Positions 14,371 through 23,605 are shown, counted from the first letter of the stretch. The stretch: 48,940 nucleotides of DNA from an uncultured Collinsella sp. (GCA_902470925.1 CABRIF010000003.1:1-48940); one strand, 5' to 3'. Notes: generated by a model from the sequence alone, not told the origin. Program-made: numbers and translations.

Positions 14371-16389
14371 ATGATCCTCCAAGTCGACAAGATCGAGAAG
14401 TCCTTCGGCGCCCGCACCCTGTTCACCGGCGCGTCGCTTCAGGTGAACGCGCATGAGCGCTACGCCCTGGTGGGCCCCAACGGCGCGGGCAAGACCACGC
14501 TGCTCAAGATCATCATGGGCCTGGATGCGCCCGACGCCGGCAGCGTCACCTTCGCCAAGGACGCCAACGTGGGCTATCTCGAGCAGGAGACCAAGCTCGC
14601 CTCCGATGTCCCCATCATCCGCGAGGTGATGGACGCCGCCCTCGAGATCCGCCAGCTCGGCGAGCGGGCCGAGGAACTGCAGGTCAAGATCGCCGAGTCG
14701 GGCGCTGCCGGCGACGTCCCGCAGGCACTGCTCGACGAATACGGGCACGTGCAGGACCGCTTCGAGCGCCTGGGGGGCTACGAGCTGGAGAGCAACGCCC
14801 GCCAGATCCTGGCCGGTCTGGGCTTCGCGCCCGCCGATTTCGACCGGCCCTGCGCCGAGTTCTCGGGCGGCTGGCAGATGCGCATCGCGCTCGCCAAGCT
14901 CTTCCTGCGCCACCCGGACGTGCTCATGCTCGACGAACCCACCAACCACCTCGATCTGGAGAGCGTGCAGTGGCTGCGCGGCTTCATTTCGAGCTACGAG
15001 GGCGCAGTGCTCATCGTGAGCCATGACCGCGCGTTCATGGACGCCTGCGTGGACCACGTCGCCGCACTCGAGAACCGCCGCATCACCACCTACGTTGGCA
15101 ACTACAGCTCCTATCTCAAGCAGCGCGAGGACAACCTCGAGCAGATGCGGGCCAAGCGCGCCGCCCAGGAGCGCGAGATCGCCCACATGCAGGTGTTCGT
15201 GGATAAGTTCCGCTACAAGCCCACCAAGGCGGCGCAGGCCCAGGAGCGCATGCGCCGCATCGAGCAAATCCGCCGTGAGCTCGTGATCCTGCCCGAGGGG
15301 CACAAGCACGTGAACTTCACCTTCCCCGACCCGCCGCGCACCGGCGACATGGTGATCTCGCTCAAGGACTTCTCCAAACGCTACGGGGACAAGACCCTGT
15401 ACGAGGATGCGAACCTCACCCTGTATCGCGGCGACCGCGTGGCGCTCGTGGGGCCCAACGGCGCCGGTAAGTCGACGCTGCTCAAGCTGCTGCTCGGCCG
15501 CGAGACACCCACCGAGGGCACGCGCACGCTCGGCACGCACGTGGGCGTGGCCTACTACGCCCAGCATCAGCTCGAGGGCATGAGCGAGGCCAACACGGTG
15601 CTGCAGGAGATCGACGCGGTGGCCCCCACCTGGACGGTGCCGCAGCAGCGCAGCCTGCTGGGTGCATTCCTGTTCGCCGGCGACGACGTGGACAAGCGCG
15701 TGGGCGTGCTGTCGGGCGGTGAGCGGGCGCGTTTGGCGCTCGCCAAGATGCTCGTGGCACCCGAGGCGCTGCTGTGTTTGGACGAGCCCACCAACCACCT
15801 GGACATCGATTCGGTGGACATGCTGGAAGGCGCCCTCAAGAACTTCCCGGGCACCATCGTGTTGATCAGCCACGATGAGCACCTGGTGCGGTCGGTCGCC
15901 AACCGCGTGGTGGACATCCGCGACGGCAAGCTCACCGTGTACGACGGCGATTACGACTACTACCTGTTCAAGCGCGAGGACCTGGCGCAGCGCGCGCAGG
16001 CCGTAGCGGCTCCCACCGCAGCGGATGCCGCGGCGAAGCGCGCCGAGGCCGCGCCCGCTGCCGAGATGGCATCCGCGCCAGCGCGCGAGGGCAAGAAGAC
16101 CCGCGAGCAGCGCCGGGCGGAGGCGGCGGCGCGCGCCGAGCTCAATCGGCGTCTCAAGGGCACCAAGGCCCGCCTGAAGCAGGTCGAGAGCGACCTGGCC
16201 GCCAAGCGCGGCCGCTATGACGAGCTCATGGAACTCATGGCCAGCGAGGAGCTCTACGCCGACCAAGATGCCTTCGCGGCGGCGCTGGCCGAGTACAACG
16301 GGCTCAAGCAGGAGCTCCCCACCCTGGAGGACGAGTGGCTGGAGCTGTCGGCCACGATCGAGGAGGAGACGGCCCGTGGCTGCGCGTAA
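14371..16389 (+). CDS. ABC-F family ATPase
   Basis: Soluble twin-ATPase of the ABC-F type, which acts on the ribosome (translation rescue or antibiotic protection) and has no membrane part. The 672-residue product has Walker A GPNGAGKT at about 36-43 and GPNGAGKS near 370. The signatures are FSGGWQMRIALAK and LSGGERARLALAK, with Walker B plus EPTNHLD in both halves. An 80-residue linker (KQREDNLEQMRAKRAAQ on) is the P-site tRNA-interaction motif. A charged coiled-coil C-terminal domain follows an Ala-rich stretch at about 550-590. It is closest in look to the YdiF/Uup group. The product overlaps the next gene by 14 nt. Confidence 0.92.
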   Translation: MILQVDKIEKSFGARTLFTGASLQVNAHERYALVGPNGAGKTTLLKIIMGLDAPDAGSVTFAKDANVGYLEQETKLASDVPIIREVMDAALEIRQLGERAEELQVKIAESGAAGDVPQALLDEYGHVQDRFERLGGYELESNARQILAGLGFAPADFDRPCAEFSGGWQMRIALAKLFLRHPDVLMLDEPTNHLDLESVQWLRGFISSYEGAVLIVSHDRAFMDACVDHVAALENRRITTYVGNYSSYLKQREDNLEQMRAKRAAQEREIAHMQVFVDKFRYKPTKAAQAQERMRRIEQIRRELVILPEGHKHVNFTFPDPPRTGDMVISLKDFSKRYGDKTLYEDANLTLYRGDRVALVGPNGAGKSTLLKLLLGRETPTEGTRTLGTHVGVAYYAQHQLEGMSEANTVLQEIDAVAPTWTVPQQRSLLGAFLFAGDDVDKRVGVLSGGERARLALAKMLVAPEALLCLDEPTNHLDIDSVDMLEGALKNFPGTIVLISHDEHLVRSVANRVVDIRDGKLTVYDGDYDYYLFKREDLAQRAQAVAAPTAADAAAKRAEAAPAAEMASAPAREGKKTREQRRAEAAARAELNRRLKGTKARLKQVESDLAAKRGRYDELMELMASEELYADQDAFAAALAEYNGLKQELPTLEDEWLELSATIEEETARGCA

Positions 16390-16672
16390 GGCGGGCGCGC
16401 TGGCCCTCACGATCGTTGCGGTCTGCTGCCGGGTGCTTGCCTGGGCCCTCTGCGCGCTGACGGTGCTGCTGTGCTTCAGCGGCGTCTCCACCAAGCTGCG
16501 GCTCGTGAACCTGGTGGTCGACCTCACCCAGGCCCTGCCGGCGCTCATCGCTGGCTACGGGCTGGTGCCCACCCCGATGGGCGGGGTCTTCCGCCTCGAC
16601 TTCGCGCTCGTGGCCGCCGGCCTGTTCGTTGTCGACTACATCTGCGTCCGCGCGGCGCGCTTGATCAGATAG
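16376..16672 (+). CDS. Small membrane protein, unknown function
   Basis: I do not recognise this 98-residue protein. GTG 16376 lies 7 nt after GAGGAGGAG inside the end of the ABC-F gene, so it is translationally coupled to it. A hydrophobic segment spans about residues 7-35, and a second one lies near 75-93; between them is LVNLVVDLTQALPALIAGYG. The N terminus AARKAG and C terminus RAARLIR are basic, suggesting both ends lie in the cytoplasm. It is followed 10 nt later by a site-2 protease, which may be a functional partner; that is inference. Confidence 0.7.
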   Translation: MAARKAGALALTIVAVCCRVLAWALCALTVLLCFSGVSTKLRLVNLVVDLTQALPALIAGYGLVPTPMGGVFRLDFALVAAGLFVVDYICVRAARLIR

Positions 16673-16682
16673 GGGAGCGTCC

Positions 16683-17369
16683 ATGAACTTCGATCCTGCC
16701 GGCATGCTGGCGAGCGCCCTGGCGGTCATCATCGGCATCGTGGTGCACGAGAGCGCCCATGCGCTTGCCGCCTTCGCGCTGGGCGATGCCACGGCGCGCG
16801 CACAGGGCCGCGTGTCGCTGAACCCCCTGAACCACATCGACCCGTTCGGCACCGTGCTGCTGCCCCTGCTCATGATCGCCGCCGGCGGCCCGGTGTTCGC
16901 CTTCGCCAAGCCGGTGCCGGTGTATCTGGGCAACCTCAAGCACCCGAAGCGCGACGAGGTCCTGGTGTCGCTGGCGGGTCCCGCCTCGAACATCGTGCTT
17001 GCGGTTGCGGCGGCGCTGGGTCTCAGCGCCCTGGCCGGCAGCCCCGAGGCCGTCGTGCGGCTGCTCGGCGAGGGCGGCTTCACAATGCTCGTGACGCTGT
17101 GCTTCACGGCCATCTCGGTCAACCTGTCGCTCGCCTTCTTCAACCTCATCCCGCTGCCGCCGCTCGACGGCTCCTCGATCCTCGTGCCGTTCCTGCGCGG
17201 GGAGGCGCTTGCCACCTACTACCGCATCCAGCGCTATGCGATGCCGATTCTTCTGGTGGTGCTCTACCTGCTGCCGAGCGTGCTGCATATCGATCTGATC
17301 GGCCTGTACTTCAGCGTGACCGTGGACCCTCTGTACCTGACCCTTGTCAGCTTCGCGCTCGGTCTGTAG
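16683..17369 (+). CDS. Site-2 protease family protein (peptidase M50, compact form)
   Basis: Intramembrane zinc metalloprotease of the small YwhC-like group. The 228-residue product has HESAH at residues 22-26, the third zinc ligand motif in NLIPLPPLDGSS near 160, and SLAGPASNIVLA in the central membrane segment; about five or six hydrophobic segments in total and no PDZ domain. The substrate is unknown. ATG 16683 follows AGGGGAGCGTCC. It is the second M50 protease of the window; it lacks the PDZ and the insertion found in RseP. Confidence 0.9.
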   Translation: MNFDPAGMLASALAVIIGIVVHESAHALAAFALGDATARAQGRVSLNPLNHIDPFGTVLLPLLMIAAGGPVFAFAKPVPVYLGNLKHPKRDEVLVSLAGPASNIVLAVAAALGLSALAGSPEAVVRLLGEGGFTMLVTLCFTAISVNLSLAFFNLIPLPPLDGSSILVPFLRGEALATYYRIQRYAMPILLVVLYLLPSVLHIDLIGLYFSVTVDPLYLTLVSFALGL

Positions 17370-17423
17370 TGCGCTACACTAAGGGTTTGCCAAGGCGAAC
17401 GTGGACGGCGAAGGAGGGCTGAG

Positions 17424-18230
17424 GTGTCATATCGCGTATCGACGCAGGTCTACTCCGGGCCGTTCGACCTGCTGCTGCAGCTGGTGAGCCGCCAGAAGGT
17501 CGACATCGGCTCCATCTCGATCGCCGAGGTGGCCGAGCAATACCTGACAGAGGTCGACCGGCTCGAGGCGCTCGACCTCGATGTGGCGAGCGACTTTCTA
17601 CTGGTAGCGGCCACCTTGCTCGACATCAAGGCCGCCTCGCTCGTGCCCGACGACGAGCCGGGCGGGGCGCCCGCCATGGAGGACATGGACGATCTGGCCG
17701 ATCTTGACGGCGACGCCCTGCGCGAGGTCCTCATCCAGCGCCTGATCGCCTACAAGCAGTTCCGCGCCGCCGCCATGGCGCTCGGGGCCCGCATGGAGGC
17801 CGAAAGCCACATGCACCCGCGCGTGGCCGGGCCCGATCCGGAGTTTTTGAATCTCATGCCCGATTACCTGGCGGGGATCACTTTGCGCGGGCTGGCGGTC
17901 ATCTGCGCCGACCTCGACGGGCGCCGCGAGACGTTTCTGCTGGAGGCCGAGCACGTGGCGCCGCATCGGGTGCCGCTCGAGCTCACGGTGGCCTCCGTGG
18001 ACCGCATGACCGCCGCGCACCCGCATACCACCTTCCGCGAGCTGGTGGGTGACGAGACGACGACCGAGCAGCTGGTGGCAACGTTTCTGGCGATCCTGGA
18101 GCTTGCGAAGCGCGGCTCGCTCGTCCTGTCGCAAGATGAGAACTTCGGCGCGATCGCGATCGATCGCGTGGCCGGGGCCGCAGCCTACCGCCCCGGCGAC
18201 GGCACGCTGTTTGAGGAGGAGGATGCATGA
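17424..18230 (+). CDS. scpA: Segregation and condensation protein A
   Basis: Kleisin subunit of the SMC-ScpAB condensin that compacts and segregates the chromosome. The 268-residue product has the N-terminal family signature YSGPFDLLLQLVSRQKVDI and DFLLVAATLLDIKA, an acidic middle, and a C-terminal winged-helix region (FLAILELAKRGSLVLSQ). GTG 17424 lies 6 nt after AAGGAGGG. The stop overlaps the scpB start (ATGA), the usual stoichiometric coupling. The 54-nt gap after the M50 gene shows no convincing promoter. Confidence 0.95.
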   Translation: MSYRVSTQVYSGPFDLLLQLVSRQKVDIGSISIAEVAEQYLTEVDRLEALDLDVASDFLLVAATLLDIKAASLVPDDEPGGAPAMEDMDDLADLDGDALREVLIQRLIAYKQFRAAAMALGARMEAESHMHPRVAGPDPEFLNLMPDYLAGITLRGLAVICADLDGRRETFLLEAEHVAPHRVPLELTVASVDRMTAAHPHTTFRELVGDETTTEQLVATFLAILELAKRGSLVLSQDENFGAIAIDRVAGAAAYRPGDGTLFEEEDA

Positions 18231-18961
18231 GGGAGCTCGAAAGGCTTGACGATGCGTCGCTGAAAGGCGCGCTCGAGGCCATGCTGCTCGTATCGAGCGA
18301 CCCGGTGAGCGCCAGCCAGCTTGCCGGCACGCTCAAGGCCACGCCCGGCGAGGTCGCCTCGCTGCTGGCTGAGCTCAAGGTCGAGTACGAGGAGGCTAAT
18401 CGCGGCTTCCAGCTGCGCGAGGTGGCAGGCGGCTGGCGCCTGTTCACCCATCCGGCCTACCACGACCAGGTCGAAGCGTTCGTGCTGTCCTGGGATACGC
18501 AGCGCCTGTCGCAGGCGGCCCTCGAGGCGCTCGCGGTGATCGCCTACCATCAGCCGGTCACGCGCGAGATGGTCAAGGGCATCCGCGGGGTGAACTCCGA
18601 CGGCGTCATCTCCTCGCTGGTGGATAAGGGCCTGATCCGCGAGGTGGGGCGCGACAGCGAGCGCGGCCAGGCGATCCTGTACGGCACCACCAACGCCTTC
18701 CTCGAGAAGTTCGGGCTGCGCTCCACGCGCGATTTGCCCGACCTGGAGCAGTTCGCCCCCGACGAGCAGGCGCGCCAGTTCATCCGCGAGCGCCTCTCGG
18801 GCCGCTCGATCTCCTCGACGATCGACGAGGTCGCCGGCGATCTGGACGAGGAGCGCGAGCTGATCGACGACGCGTCCGCCGACGAGGTTGCGGCCCTGGA
18901 TGGGGACGCCGCGGCGGCCGACGCGCTGGGCGGTGTCGCGGAAGGGGATGCCGATGAGTGA
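18227..18961 (+). CDS. scpB: Segregation and condensation protein B
   Basis: Winged-helix partner of ScpA in the SMC complex. The 244-residue product has the core ALEAMLLVSSDPVS, RGFQLREVAGGWRLFT, ALEALAVIAYHQPVTR and YGTTNAFLEKFGL, all typical. A 75-residue Asp/Glu/Ala-rich tail follows the core. It overlaps scpA by 4 nt and the pseudouridine synthase gene by 8 nt; scpA-scpB-rluB is a common operon. Confidence 0.95.
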   Translation: MRELERLDDASLKGALEAMLLVSSDPVSASQLAGTLKATPGEVASLLAELKVEYEEANRGFQLREVAGGWRLFTHPAYHDQVEAFVLSWDTQRLSQAALEALAVIAYHQPVTREMVKGIRGVNSDGVISSLVDKGLIREVGRDSERGQAILYGTTNAFLEKFGLRSTRDLPDLEQFAPDEQARQFIRERLSGRSISSTIDEVAGDLDEERELIDDASADEVAALDGDAAAADALGGVAEGDADE

Positions 18962-19760
18962 GCAGCGCGTGCATCCCGGCGATGCCATGCTTGTCCCCAT
19001 GCGCCTGCAGCGCTTCCTGGCGCGCGCCGGTGTGGCGAGCCGCCGCGGCTCGGAGGCTCTGATGAGCGCCGGGCGCGTGCGCGTGAACGGCGAGGTCGCC
19101 TCGGAGCTGGGCTGCAAGGTCGACCCGGCCCGCGACCGCGTGACGGTCGACGGTGTCCCGGTGGCCCTGGGCGCCGGTGCGTCCTACCTCATGCTCAACA
19201 AGCCGGCGGGCGTGCTCACCACGATGAGCGACCCCTATGGGCGGCCGTGCGTGGCCGACCTTGTCGCCTCCGCGCGTATCCCAGGGCTGTTCCCGGTGGG
19301 CCGGCTGGATATGGACACCACGGGACTTCTGCTGTTCACCACCGACGGGGAGCTGGGCCAGCGCCTGCTGCACCCGTCCCACCATGTGTGGAAGACCTAC
19401 ATCGCGCAGGTCGACGGGCGCGTGTATGACGAGGAGCTCGAGCCGTTGCGTCGCGGCATCGAGCTGGACGACGGGCCGTGCGCCCCGGCCCGCTGCCGCG
19501 TGCTGGACGCCCGCGATCGCGCCGCGCGTCGGGCTCCTGCAAGCGCCGGGGCGCCGGTGGGCACCACGTGCGTGGAGGTGCAGCTGCACGAGGGGCGCAA
19601 GAACCAGGTGAAGCGCATGCTCTCCCGCATCGGTCACCCGGTCATCGCCCTGCATCGCCCGCGGTTCGGCGCGCTGGAGCTGGGCGACCTGGCGCTGGGC
19701 GCCTGGCGTCTGCTCACCCCCGAAGAGATTGCCACCCTGGACGACGCCTCGTCCCGGTAA
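18954..19760 (+). CDS. rluB: rRNA pseudouridine synthase, RsuA/RluB family
   Basis: Isomerises a uridine of 23S rRNA (position 2605 in E. coli numbering for RluB) to pseudouridine. The 268-residue product has an N-terminal S4 RNA-binding domain (RLQRFLARAGVASRRGSEAL), then the catalytic GRLDMDTTGLLL with its Asp, and GRKNQVKRML. ATG 18954 follows GAAGGGG by 6 nt and lies inside the scpB end. It could be an RluB- or RsuA-like enzyme; the scpAB neighbourhood favours RluB. Confidence 0.9.
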   Translation: MSEQRVHPGDAMLVPMRLQRFLARAGVASRRGSEALMSAGRVRVNGEVASELGCKVDPARDRVTVDGVPVALGAGASYLMLNKPAGVLTTMSDPYGRPCVADLVASARIPGLFPVGRLDMDTTGLLLFTTDGELGQRLLHPSHHVWKTYIAQVDGRVYDEELEPLRRGIELDDGPCAPARCRVLDARDRAARRAPASAGAPVGTTCVEVQLHEGRKNQVKRMLSRIGHPVIALHRPRFGALELGDLALGAWRLLTPEEIATLDDASSR

Positions 19761-19771
19761 GGAGGATTTCC

Positions 19772-20452
19772 ATGATCGTTGCCATCGACGGGCCCGCCGG
19801 TTCGGGCAAGTCCACCATCGCGCGTGAGATCGCGGCGCGCCTCGGCTTCTCGAAGCTCGACACCGGCGCCATGTACCGCTGCGTGGCCTTGGCCGCGCTC
19901 GAGCGCGACGTCGCGCTCGATGACGCACCCGCCGTCGGCGCGCTCGCCGATGCGCTCGCCATCGAGTTCGGCGCGGAGCGCGCGGGCAACGTCGCGGTGT
20001 ACCTGGACGGATGCGACGTGAGCGACGCGATTCGCACCCCGGCGGTCGACCGTGCCGTGTCGGCCGTGGCGGCCAACCCCGCCGTGCGCGTGGCCATGCT
20101 CGCGCCGCAACGCGCCTTCGCGCAGGGCCGCGACGTGGTGGCGGAGGGGCGCGACATCGGCTCGGTGGTGTTTCCCGCCGCCGAGCTCAAGGTGTTTCTG
20201 ACCGCCGATCCGCGCGAGCGAGCGCGCCGCCGTGTCCTGCAGCGCCATGCGGGCAAGGACGTGGACCCCGCCGTTCTCGAGGCCGAGATCGCCCAGACCC
20301 TGTCCGACATCGAGCGGCGCGATGCGGCCGATGCGGGCCGCGCCGCCGCGCCGCTGGTGTGCCCGCCCGACGCCGTCCGCATCGATTCGACCGCCAGCAC
20401 CATCGACCAGATCGTCGACCAGATTTCCGCGCTGGTTGCCGACCGCCGTTAG
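19772..20452 (+). CDS. cmk: Cytidylate kinase
   Basis: Phosphorylates CMP and dCMP with ATP. The 226-residue product has the P-loop IDGPAGSGKST at residues 5-15, KLDTGAMYRCVAL for nucleotide monophosphate binding, VVAEGRDIGSVVFP and the arginine-rich lid (RERARRRVLQRH). AAGGAGG lies 6 nt before ATG 19772. The cmk-plsC-ispH order is shared with Firmicutes; plsC follows by 10 nt. Confidence 0.96.
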   Translation: MIVAIDGPAGSGKSTIAREIAARLGFSKLDTGAMYRCVALAALERDVALDDAPAVGALADALAIEFGAERAGNVAVYLDGCDVSDAIRTPAVDRAVSAVAANPAVRVAMLAPQRAFAQGRDVVAEGRDIGSVVFPAAELKVFLTADPRERARRRVLQRHAGKDVDPAVLEAEIAQTLSDIERRDAADAGRAAAPLVCPPDAVRIDSTASTIDQIVDQISALVADRR

Positions 20453-20462
20453 GAGACGCCCC

Positions 20463-21188
20463 ATGCGCCTGTTTTCCGCCACCGCCGACGAGTACTATGC
20501 GCATGCGACCTGGGAGTACCCGCTGCCCATCCGCGCCCTGTTCCGCTTCGTCGCCCTCGTGCTGCTTGCCTTTTCCCGCGTGATGTGGCGCGCCCGCCTG
20601 GAGAACGCGCAGGCGCTGCTGGCGGGCGGCTCCACCGGCTCGGTCATCATCTGCAACCACACCTCCATGGCCGAGGTGGTGGCCATCTGGTCGACCCTGC
20701 GCTGCGCGGGCCGCTCGCCGCGCCCCATCGCCAAATCCGAGTTCTACACGAACTCCCTGGTGGCATGGGCGTTTTCGCGCGCCGGGGCGATCCCGGTGGC
20801 CCGCGGCACGGCCGACCTCAAAACGGTGCGCGCCGCCCAGCATGCGCTACAGCGCGGCGAGGACATCCTGATCTTCCCCGAGGGCACCCGCGTGCGCACC
20901 GACGACCAGCCCGTCACCATCCACGGCGGCTTCGCGCTGATGGCCTCGATGGCCAAGGCGCCGGTGGCCCCCATGGCGGTGTGCGGCTTTCGCGACGTGA
21001 CGCCGGCCGGCAAGCGCCTTATGCGCCCCGTGCGCTGCTGGATGCGCGCCGGCGAGCCCGTGGACGCCACCGCCGCTCCGGCCGGGCTCAAACGCGGCGA
21101 GCGCCTGCAGTGGGTGGAGGACGAGGCTGTGAGGCGCATGTACGCCCTGCGCGACGAGCTGCGCGCCGAGCATCCGGGGAGGTTCTAG
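20463..21188 (+). CDS. plsC: PlsC-like 1-acylglycerol-3-phosphate acyltransferase
   Basis: Membrane-associated acyltransferase expected to make phosphatidic acid, the CdsA substrate. Of 241 residues, one hydrophobic segment lies near 20-38. Motif I reads NHTSMAE, so the usual HX4D is HX4E. The second basic region IPVARGTADLKTV, motif III FPEGTR and the late APVAPMAV are present. The Asp-to-Glu change may be tolerated, or may mark a different acyl acceptor; sequence alone cannot decide. ATG 20463 follows GGAGACGCCCC. Confidence 0.88.
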   Translation: MRLFSATADEYYAHATWEYPLPIRALFRFVALVLLAFSRVMWRARLENAQALLAGGSTGSVIICNHTSMAEVVAIWSTLRCAGRSPRPIAKSEFYTNSLVAWAFSRAGAIPVARGTADLKTVRAAQHALQRGEDILIFPEGTRVRTDDQPVTIHGGFALMASMAKAPVAPMAVCGFRDVTPAGKRLMRPVRCWMRAGEPVDATAAPAGLKRGERLQWVEDEAVRRMYALRDELRAEHPGRF

Positions 21189-21189
21189 C

Positions 21190-22047
21190 ATGGATGCACC
21201 GGTTATCGAGATCGCCGCGCACGCCGGGGTGTGCTACGGCGTCGAGCGGGCGCTCACCATGGCGCTCGATGCCGCCGCATCCGCTGCGGACGGGCACGCC
21301 GTGAGCACCTTGGGCCCCCTCATCCATAACCCGCTCGTCGTGCACGAGCTGGCGGAGCGCGGCGTCGTGGCGGCGCCGACTGCGCAGGAGGCTGCGCCCG
21401 GCACCCTCGTCATCCGCGCGCACGGCGTGACCCCCGCCGCGATCGAGGACGCGCGCGAGCGCGGGCTCGCCGTGCTCGACGCCACCTGCCCGTATGTGAA
21501 GAAGGTCCACGCGGCCGCCGAGCGGCTGGTCCGCGAGGGATTCCAGCTGCTGGTGATCGGGGAGAGCGGACACCCCGAGGTCGAGGGGATCTTGGGCCAC
21601 GCCGCGGGCGCCGCGCGCGTGATCGCGTCTGCCGCCGACCTGGACGGCATCGAGCTGGCGCGGCGGGTGGGCGTGGTCGTGCAGACCACGCAGACCGCCG
21701 CCGTCCTGTCCGAGGTCGTAGCGGCGCTGGCGCCGCGCGTGGGCGAGCTGCGCGTGGTCAACACCATCTGCGCCGCCACGCAGGAGCGCCAGGACAGCGC
21801 TGCCGAGCTCGCTGCCCGTGCCGACGTCATGCTGGTGGTGGGCGGTCGCAACTCGGGCAACACACGCCGCCTCGCCGAGATCTGCCGCGTCCGCTGCGCG
21901 GCCGCCCATCACATCGAGGACGCCGCAGAGATCGACCCCTCTTGGTTCGCCGGTGCGCGTCTGGTGGGCATCACCGCCGGCGCCTCCACGCCGGCCGCCC
22001 ATATCGAGCGCGCCCGCCGCGCGGTGGCGGCGCTTGCGGAGGCATGA
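21190..22047 (+). CDS. ispH: 4-hydroxy-3-methylbut-2-enyl diphosphate reductase (IspH)
   Basis: Last MEP-pathway enzyme: a 4Fe-4S protein that reduces HMBPP to IPP and DMAPP. The 285-residue product has all three cluster cysteines, Cys15 (GVCYGV), Cys100 (DATCPYVKK) and Cys194 (NTICAATQ), and the conserved GPLIHNP and SGHPEVEG histidines, with VVQTTQT and GGRNSGNT. The start follows the plsC stop by 1 nt. The stop TGA shares a base with the next ATG. Confidence 0.97.
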   Translation: MDAPVIEIAAHAGVCYGVERALTMALDAAASAADGHAVSTLGPLIHNPLVVHELAERGVVAAPTAQEAAPGTLVIRAHGVTPAAIEDARERGLAVLDATCPYVKKVHAAAERLVREGFQLLVIGESGHPEVEGILGHAAGAARVIASAADLDGIELARRVGVVVQTTQTAAVLSEVVAALAPRVGELRVVNTICAATQERQDSAAELAARADVMLVVGGRNSGNTRRLAEICRVRCAAAHHIEDAAEIDPSWFAGARLVGITAGASTPAAHIERARRAVAALAEA

Positions 22048-23453
22048 TGGACACCGCCGCCCCCACCGTCGCCTCCTACGCGCAGGCCCCAGCCTCCTAT
22101 GCGCCCTCGCATGTCGTTGAGGGGGAGGGCGGCCTGGTTGTTGCCGTGACGCCCGAATCGCCCGCCGACGACGTGGGCATCGAGCCGGGCATGCGCGTCC
22201 TGACGGTTGCCGGCAAGCCGCTCACCGATATGATCGTGTGGCTGTGGGAGGCCGCCGACGACGAGGTCGAGATCGAGGTATACGATCCACGTGACAACAC
22301 GGTGACCCCGGTGGTGCTTGAGCGCTTCAGCGGCGAGGAGTGGGGCCTGGAGTTCGACGGGGCGGTGTTCGACGGCATGCGCACCTGCGTGAACGCCTGC
22401 GTGTTCTGCTTCATGACCATGCTGCCGCGCGAGAGCCGCCGCTCGCTGTCCATCCGCGACGACGACTACCGGCTGAGCTTTCTGCAGGGCAATTTCGTCA
22501 CCCTGACCAACATGACGGACGCTGAGGTGGACGATGCGGTCGACAAGATGCTGTCGCCCATGAACGTATCGCTGCACGCGATCACGCCCGAGGTGCGGCG
22601 TCGCCTGATCGGCCGGCATGCGGCGCGCGGCATCGAGGTGCTCGAGCGCCTGCTTGCCGCGGGGATCGAGATTCACGCGCAGATCGTGCTGTGCCCGGGC
22701 CTGAACGACGGGGACGAGCTGGCCGCCACGCTGTCCTACGTGGAGGCGCATCCGGGCATCACCAGTCTGGCCATCGTTCCGTTGGGGTTCACCAAGCATC
22801 AGAAGCGCTTCACGACGTCGTATTCCGACGACGTCGAGGCTTCGCGGGCGGTGGTTCGTCTGATCGAGCCGTTTCAGCGCCGGGCGCGCGCCGAGCGCGG
22901 CCACACGGTGTTCCAGCTCGCCGACGAGTTCTACATCGACGCTGCGATGGAGGTCCCGTCTGCCGAGACCTACGATGGGTTCCCGCAGTTCTACGATGGC
23001 ATCGGCATGCTGCGGACGTTTCTTGACGAGGTGGCGCGCCTGCGCATCGAGCGCGCGTCGGAAATCGCGCGCCTGGCCGCGGCGCTCGGCTCCCGCGGTC
23101 TGGAGCTCATGGCCGTGTGCGGCGAGGCGGCCGTCACGACCTTCGGCGCCTTCTGCGACCTGTTCGGCTCGAGCGCGCGCCCGCATGCGATCAAAAACGA
23201 GTACTTCGGCGGCAACGTGAACGTCACCGGACTCATCTGCGCCTGCGACCTGCTGGCCCAGCTGCCGCGTGAGCTTGCCGGTACGTTTGTGCTGCTGCCT
23301 GAGGTGATGTTCAACCACGACGGCCTCACGCTCGATGGCGATACGTGCGCCCACGTTGAGGTGGAGGTTGCCGCGCGCGGTGGCATCGTGGCGTGCTCGG
23401 TTCCCGCGCCGTCCCAGATGCTCGCCGCCTGCCTAGCCGCCCTTGAGTGCTAG
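22047..23453 (+). CDS. DUF512 radical SAM protein with N-terminal PDZ domain
   Basis: Uncharacterised radical SAM family found next to der in many Gram-positives. The 468-residue product has a PDZ-like domain at about 20-85 (PADDVGIEPGMRVLTVAGKP). Next comes a CX3CX2C iron-sulfur motif, Cys114-x3-Cys118-x2-Cys121 (CVNACVFC), an elongated radical SAM core (FLQGNFVTLTNM, NVSLHAITPEVR) and a C-terminal DUF512 region (EYFGGNVNVTGLICACD). GGAGG lies 4 nt before ATG 22047; ATG 22044 is also in frame but too close. The reaction is unknown. der, its usual neighbour, is displaced 4.5 kb downstream by the island. Confidence 0.9.
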   Translation: MDTAAPTVASYAQAPASYAPSHVVEGEGGLVVAVTPESPADDVGIEPGMRVLTVAGKPLTDMIVWLWEAADDEVEIEVYDPRDNTVTPVVLERFSGEEWGLEFDGAVFDGMRTCVNACVFCFMTMLPRESRRSLSIRDDDYRLSFLQGNFVTLTNMTDAEVDDAVDKMLSPMNVSLHAITPEVRRRLIGRHAARGIEVLERLLAAGIEIHAQIVLCPGLNDGDELAATLSYVEAHPGITSLAIVPLGFTKHQKRFTTSYSDDVEASRAVVRLIEPFQRRARAERGHTVFQLADEFYIDAAMEVPSAETYDGFPQFYDGIGMLRTFLDEVARLRIERASEIARLAAALGSRGLELMAVCGEAAVTTFGAFCDLFGSSARPHAIKNEYFGGNVNVTGLICACDLLAQLPRELAGTFVLLPEVMFNHDGLTLDGDTCAHVEVEVAARGGIVACSVPAPSQMLAACLAALEC

Positions 23454-23462
23454 CTCGTAAGG

Positions 23463-23498
23463 GCGGCTCGCGCGCGAACGCGGCACTCGAGAAGGCGC
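23463..23498 (+). repeat. Left direct repeat of the island
   Basis: A 36-nt GC-rich sequence just after the DUF512 stop, GCGGCTCGCGCGCG followed by AACGCGGCACTCGAGAAGG and CGC. It recurs in the same orientation at 27688-27725 with only a 2-nt CG insertion in the CG run. The DNA between the two copies is markedly AT-richer than the flanks. Confidence 0.95.
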
Positions 23499-23605
23499 GG
23501 ACCTTTGGCAGTGTTCCATTTGAGTTGCTTTAGCCCCTCAATTTGTGCGCTTTGTGTCGTTGTTTCTCAATCGGCAAGTGGGTCAATCATCTAACCTGCC
23601 TTGCC

